The notes beneath the pieces are model-generated. The model was not told the origin of the DNA. It saw nothing but the letters and a program-made list of their open reading frames with translations, and made no database searches. This document shows positions 23,089 through 29,681 of a stretch of 31,138 nucleotides of DNA, piece by piece. Position 1 is the stretch's first letter; each line of letters starts with the position of its first letter. The stretch spans positions 1 to 31,138 of the forward strand of contig DHCC01000046.1 in the NCBI GenBank assembly GCA_002398875.1, written 5' to 3'. This DNA comes from Bacteroidales bacterium UBA4912 (GTDB lineage Bacteria > Bacteroidota > Bacteroidia > Bacteroidales > Dysgonomonadaceae). The translations under genes were made by a program, and so were the position numbers.

Positions 23089-25080
23089 ATGAGTAATTCT
23101 CTTCTGTTTAGCAAGATATTGGCAATAGTTCTTTTGTTTTTCTTAGGAATACAATCTCTGAATGCTCAGGGTAAGCCATACGAAACCATAAACGTTGACG
23201 GTAAATCATATTACAGATATAAAGTACAACCCGGAGAAGGTCTTTATTCCGTTTCACGAACTTTTTCCGTCACTGTAGCCGATATTCTTAGAAGTAATCC
23301 CGGTGCAAACCAGGGGCTGCAAAATGGTCAGGAACTTCTTATTCCAATAACACAAGAAAACTCACAAACTGAAGCAAGTGCACCGACAGTTTATCAGAGT
23401 CCTCAAGTAGATCAAAACCAGAACTTCAAACATACTGTTGTTAAGGGAGAAACCGTTTTTAGTATATCTCAGATGTACAATACTACGGTGGAAGATATCT
23501 ATCGTTTAAATCCTGACACAAGAGAATCAATCTCAATAGGGCAGGTTTTGACAATTCCTCAAAGACGTGTGATAAGTGAAGTGAAAGAGGAAAATTATCG
23601 TTATCACACAATTCTCCCAAAAGAAACACTCTACTCAGTTTCAAAAACATATTCACTAAAGCCTGAGGATGTAATGGCTGCTAATCCGGGTCTATCCGCA
23701 GAAACGTTTCAAATCGGGCGAACAATACGTATTCCTTTTTTCGAATCATATCAGGTTGTCAAGCCTTATGAACTGCAGACAACAGATCTGACACACAGGG
23801 TTAGCAGAGGTGAAACGCTCTACAGTATCTCAAGGAAGTATAATGTGCCGGTAGGGGAAATAGAGGCCAAAAATCCCATGCTTGCTGGGGGACTCAAGAC
23901 AAATATGGAGCTCATAATTCCGGTTAGCAGCAGCTCTCTGGAAGGTACTACCCAAAGATTGGAAAATGATGTAAACCGTTTACTAATTCAGCGACAGGGT
24001 CCTCAAAGAGTGGATATCATTAAAGTAGGACTACTTCTGCCTTTTCTTGATGAAAGCGGAGGTGCTCATTATCGTCTGCAAGAATATTATGAGGGTTTTC
24101 TGATGGCGGTTGAAGATTTGAAAAATAAAGGAACAGATCTTGAACTATATGTTTTTGAGATTGGTAAAGGAAATGACACGAAAAAGCTTGAGAGCCTTCT
24201 GCAGACACTTGAAATGCAGTCATTGAATCTGATTATTGGTGGAGTAAGCGATGCACAAATCAGAACGATTTCAGACTTTTCAAAAGCTCATAACATTAAG
24301 TATGTTGTTCCTTTTTCTCACAGTAATGGTGAGGTGCTTAATAACGGCAATATATTTCAAGTTAATCCATTGCCTAAATCACTGAACGATAATGTCTCTG
24401 AGATTTTCTTGCAAACATACCGCAACTCAAATATAATATTTGTAAGCGGGGGCCAGAATGATAAAATGGAGTTGCTTTCACAAATACAAAACAATCTTCG
24501 CAGAAACAATATAAGATACGAAACAATAAGCATTACAAGTACTTTAGATACTGCAATATTGTCGCTTTTGAGTTTAGAGAAAGAGAATGTTATTATTCCA
24601 ACAAGTGGTGATTCTAACACTCTTAAGCGAGTTATTGACGAGTTGAAAAAAGTTCAGGAGTCTAATTCTGATTATGTGCTCAGGCTTTTTGGATATCCAG
24701 AATGGCAGACTTATTCTTCTTTAATTAATGACTATCACCATTTTGGTACACATATTTACAGTCCGTTCTTTGTGGACAACAGCAGTCCTGCCTCTAAAGC
24801 ATTCAAAGATAGATTTCATAAATGGTATGGCAGGAATCTGCTTGACACCAACCCCGGTTACGGAATGTGGGGCTACGATACTGCAATGTTTTTCCTTACA
24901 GCTCTTGATAGTTATGGCGTAAACTTTGAAGAACAGATAGATAGAGTTAGGATCAACTCGCTGCAATTCCCATTTAATTTTCAAAGGTTAAATAATTGGG
25001 GCGGATTTATAAATTCGGGCATGTACTTTATCTATTACGATACTAACGGAAGAATAGTTAAAATGGATAAAAGCAGATGA
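23089..25080 (+). CDS. Four-LysM protein with periplasmic-binding-protein fold
   Basis: Exported envelope protein of 663 residues. A signal peptide (about 1-26, ending LNAQ) is followed by four LysM repeats at roughly 43-87, 114-157, 172-216 and 235-278, each with the GEtlysIS...Y....e.i...NP pattern and an LxIP end. From about 308 on, VDIIKVGLLLPFL, YYEGFLMAVEDLKNKG, LIIGGVSDAQIRTISDFSKAHNIKYVVPFSHS and the YGMWGYDTAMFFLTAL segment match the type I periplasmic-binding (leucine-binding-like) fold. LysM repeats bind peptidoglycan; the second half may bind a ligand or a protein, as in LpoA, which uses a similar fold to activate a penicillin-binding protein. The stop overlaps the next start (ATGA). 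The ligand is unknown and no ABC transporter genes are nearby. Confidence 0.88.
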   Translation: MSNSLLFSKILAIVLLFFLGIQSLNAQGKPYETINVDGKSYYRYKVQPGEGLYSVSRTFSVTVADILRSNPGANQGLQNGQELLIPITQENSQTEASAPTVYQSPQVDQNQNFKHTVVKGETVFSISQMYNTTVEDIYRLNPDTRESISIGQVLTIPQRRVISEVKEENYRYHTILPKETLYSVSKTYSLKPEDVMAANPGLSAETFQIGRTIRIPFFESYQVVKPYELQTTDLTHRVSRGETLYSISRKYNVPVGEIEAKNPMLAGGLKTNMELIIPVSSSSLEGTTQRLENDVNRLLIQRQGPQRVDIIKVGLLLPFLDESGGAHYRLQEYYEGFLMAVEDLKNKGTDLELYVFEIGKGNDTKKLESLLQTLEMQSLNLIIGGVSDAQIRTISDFSKAHNIKYVVPFSHSNGEVLNNGNIFQVNPLPKSLNDNVSEIFLQTYRNSNIIFVSGGQNDKMELLSQIQNNLRRNNIRYETISITSTLDTAILSLLSLEKENVIIPTSGDSNTLKRVIDELKKVQESNSDYVLRLFGYPEWQTYSSLINDYHHFGTHIYSPFFVDNSSPASKAFKDRFHKWYGRNLLDTNPGYGMWGYDTAMFFLTALDSYGVNFEEQIDRVRINSLQFPFNFQRLNNWGGFINSGMYFIYYDTNGRIVKMDKSR

Positions 25081-25775
25081 AACGATTAAAATTAGCCTTA
25101 CTGGCATTAACATTTCTAATCACCAATAATCTTTTTGCACAAAGAGAACTTTTTACCGGTGAATTCTATTTTGGCGCCGGAGCAGGTGCATCTGCTGCAA
25201 GTATCGATTTTTTACCTTCTGTACCTCAGACCAAAAAGATTGGATTTTTCGGCGGTGTTGCAGCAAAGTATGTGTCACAAAATCATTTAGGTGTAATTGT
25301 TGAGGCTAATTATTCACAGCGCGGATGGGAAGAGGATTTTGATCCAGAGTCAGGTTTTTCATACAACAGAACTCTGAATTACCTCGAAATTCCTTTTATG
25401 ACCCATGTCTATTTCGGTAATAAAACAAGATTTATTTTCAACGCAGGTCCTCAGTTAAGCATACTTCTCAACGATAGTCAGGAAATGAGTCAGGCTCTTG
25501 CTGATGATCTGGAAGCTCGAAGAGAAGCCAATCCCGATCTTCCGATAGGATTCCAGTATAACCCTATAAGTGAAATGCAAAGAGTGGATTATGGATTAGT
25601 CGGTGGTGTGGGCATGGAAGTTCAAACAGGTATCGGATCTTTTGACCTTGAAGGACGATATTATTTTGGTCTTGGAGATATTTTCACCAGCCGAAGAAGT
25701 GAGAACGCCTATTTTGGGCGATCTGCACACCGACTTATTGAAGCAAAACTTACCTATTACATTAAAATTAAGTAG
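25077..25775 (+). CDS. Small outer-membrane beta-barrel protein (PorT/PF13568-like)
   Basis: Predicted outer-membrane protein of 232 residues. A signal peptide of about 21 residues ends LFAQ. The mature part alternates hydrophobic and polar residues over about eight strands: GEFYFGAGAGASAASI, KIGFFGGVAAKYVSQNHLGVIVEANYSQRG, TLNYLEIPFMTHVYFG, RFIFNAGPQLSILL, VDYGLVGGVGMEVQTGIGSFDLEGRYYFGLG and RLIEAKLTYYIKIK. The YLEIPFMTHVYF stretch is typical of Bacteroidota porin-family barrels, which include the type IX secretion factor PorT; I do not claim that specific role. The ATGA overlap with the LysM gene implies matched synthesis and suggests the two proteins work together at the peptidoglycan/outer-membrane interface. 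Confidence 0.85.
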   Translation: MKRLKLALLALTFLITNNLFAQRELFTGEFYFGAGAGASAASIDFLPSVPQTKKIGFFGGVAAKYVSQNHLGVIVEANYSQRGWEEDFDPESGFSYNRTLNYLEIPFMTHVYFGNKTRFIFNAGPQLSILLNDSQEMSQALADDLEARREANPDLPIGFQYNPISEMQRVDYGLVGGVGMEVQTGIGSFDLEGRYYFGLGDIFTSRRSENAYFGRSAHRLIEAKLTYYIKIK

Positions 25776-25806
25776 AAATTTCATTTCATATTAAAAATAT
25801 TTTTGT

Positions 25807-25814
25807 TTACTTTG
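25807..25814 (+). promoter_or_regulatory. Likely -7 element of the ArsR/thioredoxin operon
   Basis: TTACTTTG: contains TA and TTTG but with one base between instead of two, so an imperfect TAnnTTTG. It ends 12 bases before the symmetric core of the operator and 61 bases before the repressor start. Confidence 0.4.
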
Positions 25815-25822
25815 AACAAAAA

Positions 25823-25844
25823 TACATGAATGAATGTTCATATA
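25823..25844. promoter_or_regulatory. Putative ArsR/SmtB-type operator
   Basis: Core ATGAA-N6-TTCAT at 25826-25841, extended outward by TA/TA after one mismatched pair. It contains TGAA-N6-TTCA, the spacing of characterised SmtB/ArsR-family operators. It lies just downstream of the -7 element, across the probable transcription start, so bound repressor would block initiation. Confidence 0.6.
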
Positions 25845-25875
25845 TCAATACAATTAAAAATTTTATTTACACAAT

Positions 25876-26244
25876 ATGGAAATAGAAGCTATTAAGAAAA
25901 TAAAGAAAAGTAAAATTGATCGCAAACAATTTGAGGATGCGGCTTATCTTCTTAAAGCCCTGGCACATGAAACCCGCCTCTGTGTTGTTATGCAGTTATC
26001 CCTTACCGAAGAATTGTCGGTAAGCGAACTGCGCGAAAATATGGAATGCGAGCAGTCATTACTTTCACATCATCTCACCGATATGCGTGCTAAAGGTATT
26101 TTAAATTGTCGGAGAGAAGGAAAAAACAGTTTCTACTCACTCAAAGAGAAGCGTATTACAAATATTTTAAAGTGTATAATGAATTGCGATAATACTGATT
26201 TAAGTTCAGATTTATCAGTAATAAGTAAGAGAAAACTGAATTAA
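25876..26244 (+). CDS. ArsR/SmtB-family winged-helix repressor
   Basis: DNA-binding dimeric repressor of 122 residues, probably autoregulatory through the operator at 25823-25844. The fold runs from about 20 to 105: LLKALAHETRLCVVMQLS, ELSVSELRENMECEQSLLSHHLTDMRAKGILNCRREGKNSFYSL. The recognition helix is QSLLSHHLTDM. The usual alpha-3 metal motif ELCVCDL is ELSVSEL here, so a classical As(III)/Cd site there is lost. Cysteines at 36, 58, 78, 100 and 104 remain. One in helix 2 (Cys36) and a pair at the C-terminal helix (Cys100, Cys104) loosely recall the thiol pair of persulfide sensors SqrR and BigR, though not at the same helix position. It heads a four-gene operon with a lipoprotein thioredoxin. 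The inducer is unknown: metal, arsenical and reactive sulfur are all possible. Confidence 0.88.
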   Translation: MEIEAIKKIKKSKIDRKQFEDAAYLLKALAHETRLCVVMQLSLTEELSVSELRENMECEQSLLSHHLTDMRAKGILNCRREGKNSFYSLKEKRITNILKCIMNCDNTDLSSDLSVISKRKLN

Positions 26245-26293
26245 AATATTGATAAAGAGATAACAAACCGGTTAATAAACAAAGAATTAATTA

Positions 26294-26551
26294 ATGAAAA
26301 ACTTTTTTTTAAAACACTGGCTTAAGATTGCAGGCTTAGCTACCGGAGCACTGGGCGGATACCTGTACTATTATTACGTGGGTTGCGTAAGCGGCACTTG
26401 TCCTATTACTTCCAATCCATATAGAATGATGATTTATGGTGCGGTATTAGGTTTCCTGCTTTTTGATATGTTTTCTGGCGATAAAGATCAGAAAAAGGTT
26501 ATAGAGAGTACTGAGAAAATAGATAATAATGATAAAGATCAGGAGCTATGA
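26294..26551 (+). CDS. Small two-helix membrane protein with GC-x4-CPITSNP loop (DUF6132-like)
   Basis: Inner-membrane protein of 85 residues, function unknown. Helix 1 spans about 9-29 after a basic N-terminus (KNFFLKHWLK, N-in), helix 2 about 44-60, and the C-terminal tail is charged and probably cytoplasmic. The short loop between them, predicted periplasmic, is GCVSGTCPITSNPY with Cys31 and Cys36. That Cys-x4-Cys-Pro motif with ITSNP is what I recall of the DUF6132 family, often found near rhodanese, thioredoxin or DUF302 genes; this recollection should be checked. Its stop overlaps the thioredoxin start (ATGA). A redox exchange between the loop cysteines and the periplasmic thioredoxin is inference from topology and gene order. 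Confidence 0.75.
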   Translation: MKNFFLKHWLKIAGLATGALGGYLYYYYVGCVSGTCPITSNPYRMMIYGAVLGFLLFDMFSGDKDQKKVIESTEKIDNNDKDQEL

Positions 26552-27063
26552 AAATTAAACGAAAAAGTGCTCTATTAATGGCAGTTGCATTAGCTTTTAC
26601 ACTGGCAGCATGCAATAGTCAGAGTCAACAAAATAAAACAAATTCAACAAAAACAAACACAATTAAAACAAATAATAATATGACAACAACAACAGCATCA
26701 AAAACAATTCATTTAACAAGAGCAGACTTTTTAAAAAAGGTGGCAAATTTCGAAGAAAATCCCGAAAAATGGGTATATCTGGGTGATAAACCGGCAATTA
26801 TTGACTTTTATGCCGACTGGTGTGGACCATGTAAGATGATTGCACCTATCCTGGAAGAACTTGCCGATGAATATGACGGACAGATTTATATCTACAAAGT
26901 TGACACAGAAGCAGAGCAGCAACTGGCAGCCGAATTTGGTATTCGCAGTATACCATCACTTCTTTTCGTTCCGATGGGCGAAGCACCGCAAATGGCACAG
27001 GGCGCATTGCCAAAAGATGCTTTCAAGCAGGCTATTGAAGAGGTTTTATTAAAAAATTCATAA
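26548..27063 (+). CDS. Lipoprotein thioredoxin (membrane-anchored, periplasm-facing)
   Basis: Thioredoxin-fold protein of 171 residues exported as a lipoprotein. The signal peptide ends in LAAC with the lipidated Cys at 22. A low-complexity Asn/Thr/Lys/Gln linker (about 23-52) precedes the thioredoxin domain (about 55-170). The active site is WCGPCK in IIDFYADWCGPCKMIAPIL, with the cis-Pro loop in GIRSIPSLLFV and the usual KVDTE strand. All canonical catalytic features are intact, so it should be redox active. It overlaps the small membrane protein gene by four bases and precedes the DUF302 gene by ten. Reducing power would probably come from DsbD, encoded at 15515-17548. Its client proteins are unknown; the leading candidate is its operon neighbour's Cys31/Cys36 loop. 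Confidence 0.9.
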   Translation: MKIKRKSALLMAVALAFTLAACNSQSQQNKTNSTKTNTIKTNNNMTTTTASKTIHLTRADFLKKVANFEENPEKWVYLGDKPAIIDFYADWCGPCKMIAPILEELADEYDGQIYIYKVDTEAEQQLAAEFGIRSIPSLLFVPMGEAPQMAQGALPKDAFKQAIEEVLLKNS

Positions 27064-27073
27064 ATAGATAATT

Positions 27074-27472
27074 ATGGAACAGATGTTCTATGAAAACAAG
27101 AGCAAATATGGTTTCGGTGAAACTGTTGACAAGCTTTCCGAAATTATTGTAGAAGGCGGCTGGAGAGTGATACAAGTACTCGATTTGCAGGAAATAATGA
27201 AAAAGAACGGAAAAGAAATACTCTCTGTGAAGGTGATTGAACTCTGCAAACCTGATTACGCCTATCGAATGTTGTCGGATGACGGTCTTCGCATCTATTC
27301 CAATATGCTTCCTTGCCGAATATCTGTTTACGAAAAAACAGATGGCAGCACTTATGTTTCGCGGATGAATGCAGCAATGTTTGCTGCTCAATTAGGCGGA
27401 GTTGCGCAGGAAGTAATGACGGGTGCTTTTACCGATGCAGAGGAATTTATAAAAAAGGTTTCAGTAGATTAA
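27074..27472 (+). CDS. DUF302 domain protein
   Basis: Soluble protein of 132 residues with no signal peptide, so cytoplasmic. It matches the DUF302 pattern: YGFGETVDKLSEIIVEGGWRVIQVLDLQEIM near the N-terminus, then IELCKPDYAYRMLSDD, LPCRISVYEKTDGSTYVSRM. The two cysteines Cys58 (ELCKP) and Cys81 (LPCR) are at the positions that are cysteines in many DUF302 proteins. DUF302 has no established biochemical activity; it often occurs beside sulfur-metabolism and persulfide genes, which fits the thioredoxin here. It is the last gene of the ArsR-led operon and is followed 30 bases later by a strong terminator. A thiol-based carrier or sensor role is speculation. Confidence 0.87.
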   Translation: MEQMFYENKSKYGFGETVDKLSEIIVEGGWRVIQVLDLQEIMKKNGKEILSVKVIELCKPDYAYRMLSDDGLRIYSNMLPCRISVYEKTDGSTYVSRMNAAMFAAQLGGVAQEVMTGAFTDAEEFIKKVSVD

Positions 27473-27501
27473 TTACAAATAGCTTTTACTATAACTTGTG
27501 T

Positions 27502-27539
27502 AAAAAGGGGTGAGCTCGCAAAGAGCCACCCCTTTTTTT
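27502..27539 (+). terminator. Rho-independent terminator of the ArsR/thioredoxin operon
   Basis: AAAAAGGGGTG (27502-27512) pairs perfectly with CACCCCTTTTT (27527-27537); an inner GCTC/GAGC extends the stem past a bulge. Seven T (27533-27539) follow the G/C-rich part. Confidence 0.9.
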
Positions 27540-27568
27540 GTGTATCAGTCTGACATTGAATACATATA

Positions 27569-27663
27569 GTATATTACCCGTTTATAAAAAGCTTATATTC
27601 GGTATATATAAATATAATGAGGATATATAGATGATATAAGCCGATAATAAGCGGGTAATATAC
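27569..27663. repeat. 95-bp imperfect palindrome with 12-bp perfect ends
   Basis: GTATATTACCCG (27569-27580) and its exact reverse complement CGGGTAATATAC (27652-27663) bound the element. Aligning the two 42-base arms gives 32 Watson-Crick pairs and two G-T pairs, including an internal 8-base block GCTTATAT (27591-27598). The loop is about 11 bases. No T-run follows, no open reading frame lies inside, and no clear target-site duplication flanks it. It could be a miniature transposon-like element, a structured RNA or a nucleoid/regulatory site. Confidence 0.65.
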
Positions 27664-27740
27664 GGATAGCGGCTGAAGTCTTTCTGAGTGATGTCCTGAA
27701 TTGAGTTTATATAGATTTTAATTTAACCAGGAGAATCAAA

Positions 27741-27815
27741 ATGACTGATCATGATTACAATATGAATATTGGCTCATTTTTTGTACTTTTGTGTTTTAAA
27801 ATCAGAGCTAAATAA
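27741..27815 (+). CDS. Possible 24-residue leader ORF upstream of the U32 gene
   Basis: ATG at 27741 opens MTDHDYNMNIGSFFVLLCFK plus IRAK and stops at TAA 27813-27815, sharing a base with the U32 start (TAATG). AGGAG at 27729-27733 lies seven bases before the ATG, an unusually good Shine-Dalgarno for this genome. Against it, a TAnnTTTG promoter element sits inside the frame, so transcripts from that promoter would lack the start. It may be a coupled leader peptide or chance. Confidence 0.25.
   Translation: MTDHDYNMNIGSFFVLLCFKIRAK
27784..27791 (+). promoter_or_regulatory. -7 promoter element of the U32-family gene
   Basis: TACTTTTG, full TAnnTTTG match, 23 bases before the start codon at 27815. 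Confidence 0.55.
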
Positions 27816-29083
27816 TGAAATCCAGAAAAGATTACGAAATAATGTCACCGGCAGGTTCTTATGAATCGCTGATGGCAGCCATACAGGGTGGGGCAGATTC
27901 AATATATTTTGGTATTGAAGGTTTGAATATGCGCTCCAAATCTTCCAACAACTTCACAATAGACGACCTTCACAATATCGCTAAAATATGCCGCGAGAAT
28001 AATCTGAAGAGTTATCTGACAGTAAACACAATCATTTATAACAACGATATGGCGCTGATGCGCAAGATTGTTGATGCGGCAAAGGAGGCGAATCTTTCTG
28101 CAATTATTGCAGCAGATGTGGCGGTACTTATGTATGCCCGTTCGATTGGGGTTGAAGTACATTTATCAACTCAACTGAATATCACTAATACCGAGTCGCT
28201 GAAGTTTTATGCACAATATGCTGATGTTGTGGTGCTCGCAAGGGAACTGAACCTAGATCAGGTAGCTGCTATACACAAAGATATAGTGGAACAGCAAATA
28301 AAGGGTCCCGGTGGTGAACTGATTCAGATAGAGATGTTTGCCCATGGAGCACTGTGCATGGCTGTTTCAGGTAAATGTTATCTCAGTTTACACGAAAAAG
28401 ATCTTTCAGCCAACAGAGGTCAGTGTAATCAAATTTGTAGAAGGTCTTATATTGTTAAAGACAAAACAAGCGATATAGAGCTGGAGATCGATAACGAGTA
28501 TATCATGTCTCCTAAGGACCTTAAGACTATTCACTTTATGAATAAGATGCTGGATGCAGGTGTGCGGGTATTTAAGATTGAAGGACGGGCAAGGGGGCCT
28601 GAATATGTGCGTATAGTGACAACCTGCTACAGAGAGGCTATTGAGTCATATTGCAACGATACATTTACACAAGAGAAGATAGATGTTTGGAATGAAAAAC
28701 TTTCCACTGTTTTCAATCGCGGGTTCTGGGATGGATATTATCTGGGTCAGCTTCTGGGCGAATGGACACACCGCTACGGTTCGGGTGCCACGAAGAGGAA
28801 GGTATATGTTGGCAAGGCTGTAAAACATTTCGGCAACCTTGGTGTGACAGAGTTCCTGATAGAGACCCAATCAGTGAAAACGGGTGATGAGCTGCTTATC
28901 ACCGGACCAACAACAGGTGCCGTTTTTGTTACAGCTGAAGATATCCGTGTTGATCTGGAAACTACAGAAGAGGCTGTTAAAGGTGATCACTTCTCTATTA
29001 AAACAAACGAGAAAATCCGCCCAAATGATCAGCTGTATAAGATGGTTGCTGCTAATCGAAGAGGGACGGCTCACGAAAGATAA
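27815..29083 (+). CDS. Peptidase U32-family protein (tRNA hydroxylation TrhP-like)
   Basis: U32 proteins were named peptidases, but studied members such as TrhP/YegQ act in prephenate-dependent 5-hydroxyuridine formation in tRNA, and UbiU/UbiV in anaerobic ubiquinone hydroxylation. This 422-residue protein has the TrhP-like size. The N-terminal TIM-barrel part starts YEIMSPAGSYESLMAAIQGGADSIYFGI and HLSTQLNITN. The U32 signature IEMFAHGALCMAVSGKCYLS spans about 172-191, with Cys181 and Cys188; Cys204 and Cys208 follow in RGQCNQICRR. Such cysteines hold an iron-sulfur cluster in characterised members. The C-terminal part (about 330-415) is a beta-barrel-like extension. I favour a tRNA-modification role over proteolysis, but the subfamily needs a tree. 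It has its own promoter. Confidence 0.9.
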   Translation: MKSRKDYEIMSPAGSYESLMAAIQGGADSIYFGIEGLNMRSKSSNNFTIDDLHNIAKICRENNLKSYLTVNTIIYNNDMALMRKIVDAAKEANLSAIIAADVAVLMYARSIGVEVHLSTQLNITNTESLKFYAQYADVVVLARELNLDQVAAIHKDIVEQQIKGPGGELIQIEMFAHGALCMAVSGKCYLSLHEKDLSANRGQCNQICRRSYIVKDKTSDIELEIDNEYIMSPKDLKTIHFMNKMLDAGVRVFKIEGRARGPEYVRIVTTCYREAIESYCNDTFTQEKIDVWNEKLSTVFNRGFWDGYYLGQLLGEWTHRYGSGATKRKVYVGKAVKHFGNLGVTEFLIETQSVKTGDELLITGPTTGAVFVTAEDIRVDLETTEEAVKGDHFSIKTNEKIRPNDQLYKMVAANRRGTAHER

Positions 29084-29150
29084 AACATTGTTTGTTAAAT
29101 ATTTTGATAAATATCTGTTATTTAATCGTTAGGATTTGTGAAAATAAGTC

Positions 29151-29158
29151 TATCTTTG
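29151..29158 (+). promoter_or_regulatory. -7 promoter element of the PEGA lipoprotein gene
   Basis: TATCTTTG, full TAnnTTTG match, 28 bases before the ATG at 29187. Confidence 0.6.
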
Positions 29159-29186
29159 CTTAATACATTTACTTAACAAAATCAAT

Positions 29187-29627
29187 ATGCGTCATCAATC
29201 TATTTTCATGAAATCTGCTGCACTAATATTAGCAGTTTCAGTATTGTTTGCAAGCTGCTCAAGCTCAACATTGATACAATCTAGTCCCAGTGGTGCGAAA
29301 GTTTATATGAATGAAGAGTTTTTGGGTGTAACTCCTTTTTCTTATTCTGACACAAAAATTGTAGGTAGCACCACCTCTTTACGCCTCGAAAAAGAGGGCT
29401 TTGAACCACTATACACTTATCTCTCAAGAAACGAAGAGGTTGATGTGGGTGCAATAATAGGTGGAATCTTCGTTTGGGTGCCTTTCCTTTGGACTATGAA
29501 GTATAAGCCGGTTCATAATTACGAACTGAGACCTATAGGAACAAATAAATTCGCTGAAACCGGTTATCATACAGTTTCAATTGATTCTGAAGGTAATGAG
29601 TATATATCAGGAGTGTTGAAAAATTAG
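29187..29627 (+). CDS. PEGA-domain lipoprotein
   Basis: Predicted lipoprotein of 146 residues. The signal peptide ends in the lipobox LFASC. An internal ATG at 29208 (MKSAALILAV) would give a cleaner signal peptide and is a possible true start. The mature part opens with a PEGA-type domain (about 28-75): LIQSSPSGAKVYMNEEFLGVTPFSYSDTKIVG, with SLRLEKEGFEP. A hydrophobic stretch DVGAIIGGIFVWVPFLWTMKY (about 86-106) follows, possibly a membrane-contacting helix, then a short C-terminal strand region. PEGA domains are surface or envelope beta-sandwiches with no enzymatic motif. It stands alone between its promoter and a converging gene; its role is unknown. Confidence 0.85.
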   Translation: MRHQSIFMKSAALILAVSVLFASCSSSTLIQSSPSGAKVYMNEEFLGVTPFSYSDTKIVGSTTSLRLEKEGFEPLYTYLSRNEEVDVGAIIGGIFVWVPFLWTMKYKPVHNYELRPIGTNKFAETGYHTVSIDSEGNEYISGVLKN

Positions 29628-29681
29628 GAGAAACAAATAATTAGCAATTTATTTTTTGTTCAAATTACTGGAAGTTTTCTA

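Larger units (their letters stand above)
27540..27814. other. Intergenic region before the U32-family gene
   Basis: About 275 bases, A/T-rich. Apart from the 95-bp palindrome it holds a possible 24-codon frame (27741-27815) and a -7 promoter element (27784-27791). I see no tRNA or other known RNA gene. Confidence 0.5.

Noticed and set aside
25776..25806. AAAAATATTTTT palindrome as a terminator of the barrel gene
   Set aside because: The stem is pure A/T with no loop space; it is probably just A/T-rich promoter sequence of the next operon.
27540..27814. tRNA or CRISPR array in the longest intergenic stretch
   Set aside because: No cloverleaf, CCA end or regularly spaced direct repeats; the repeats there are a single inverted pair.
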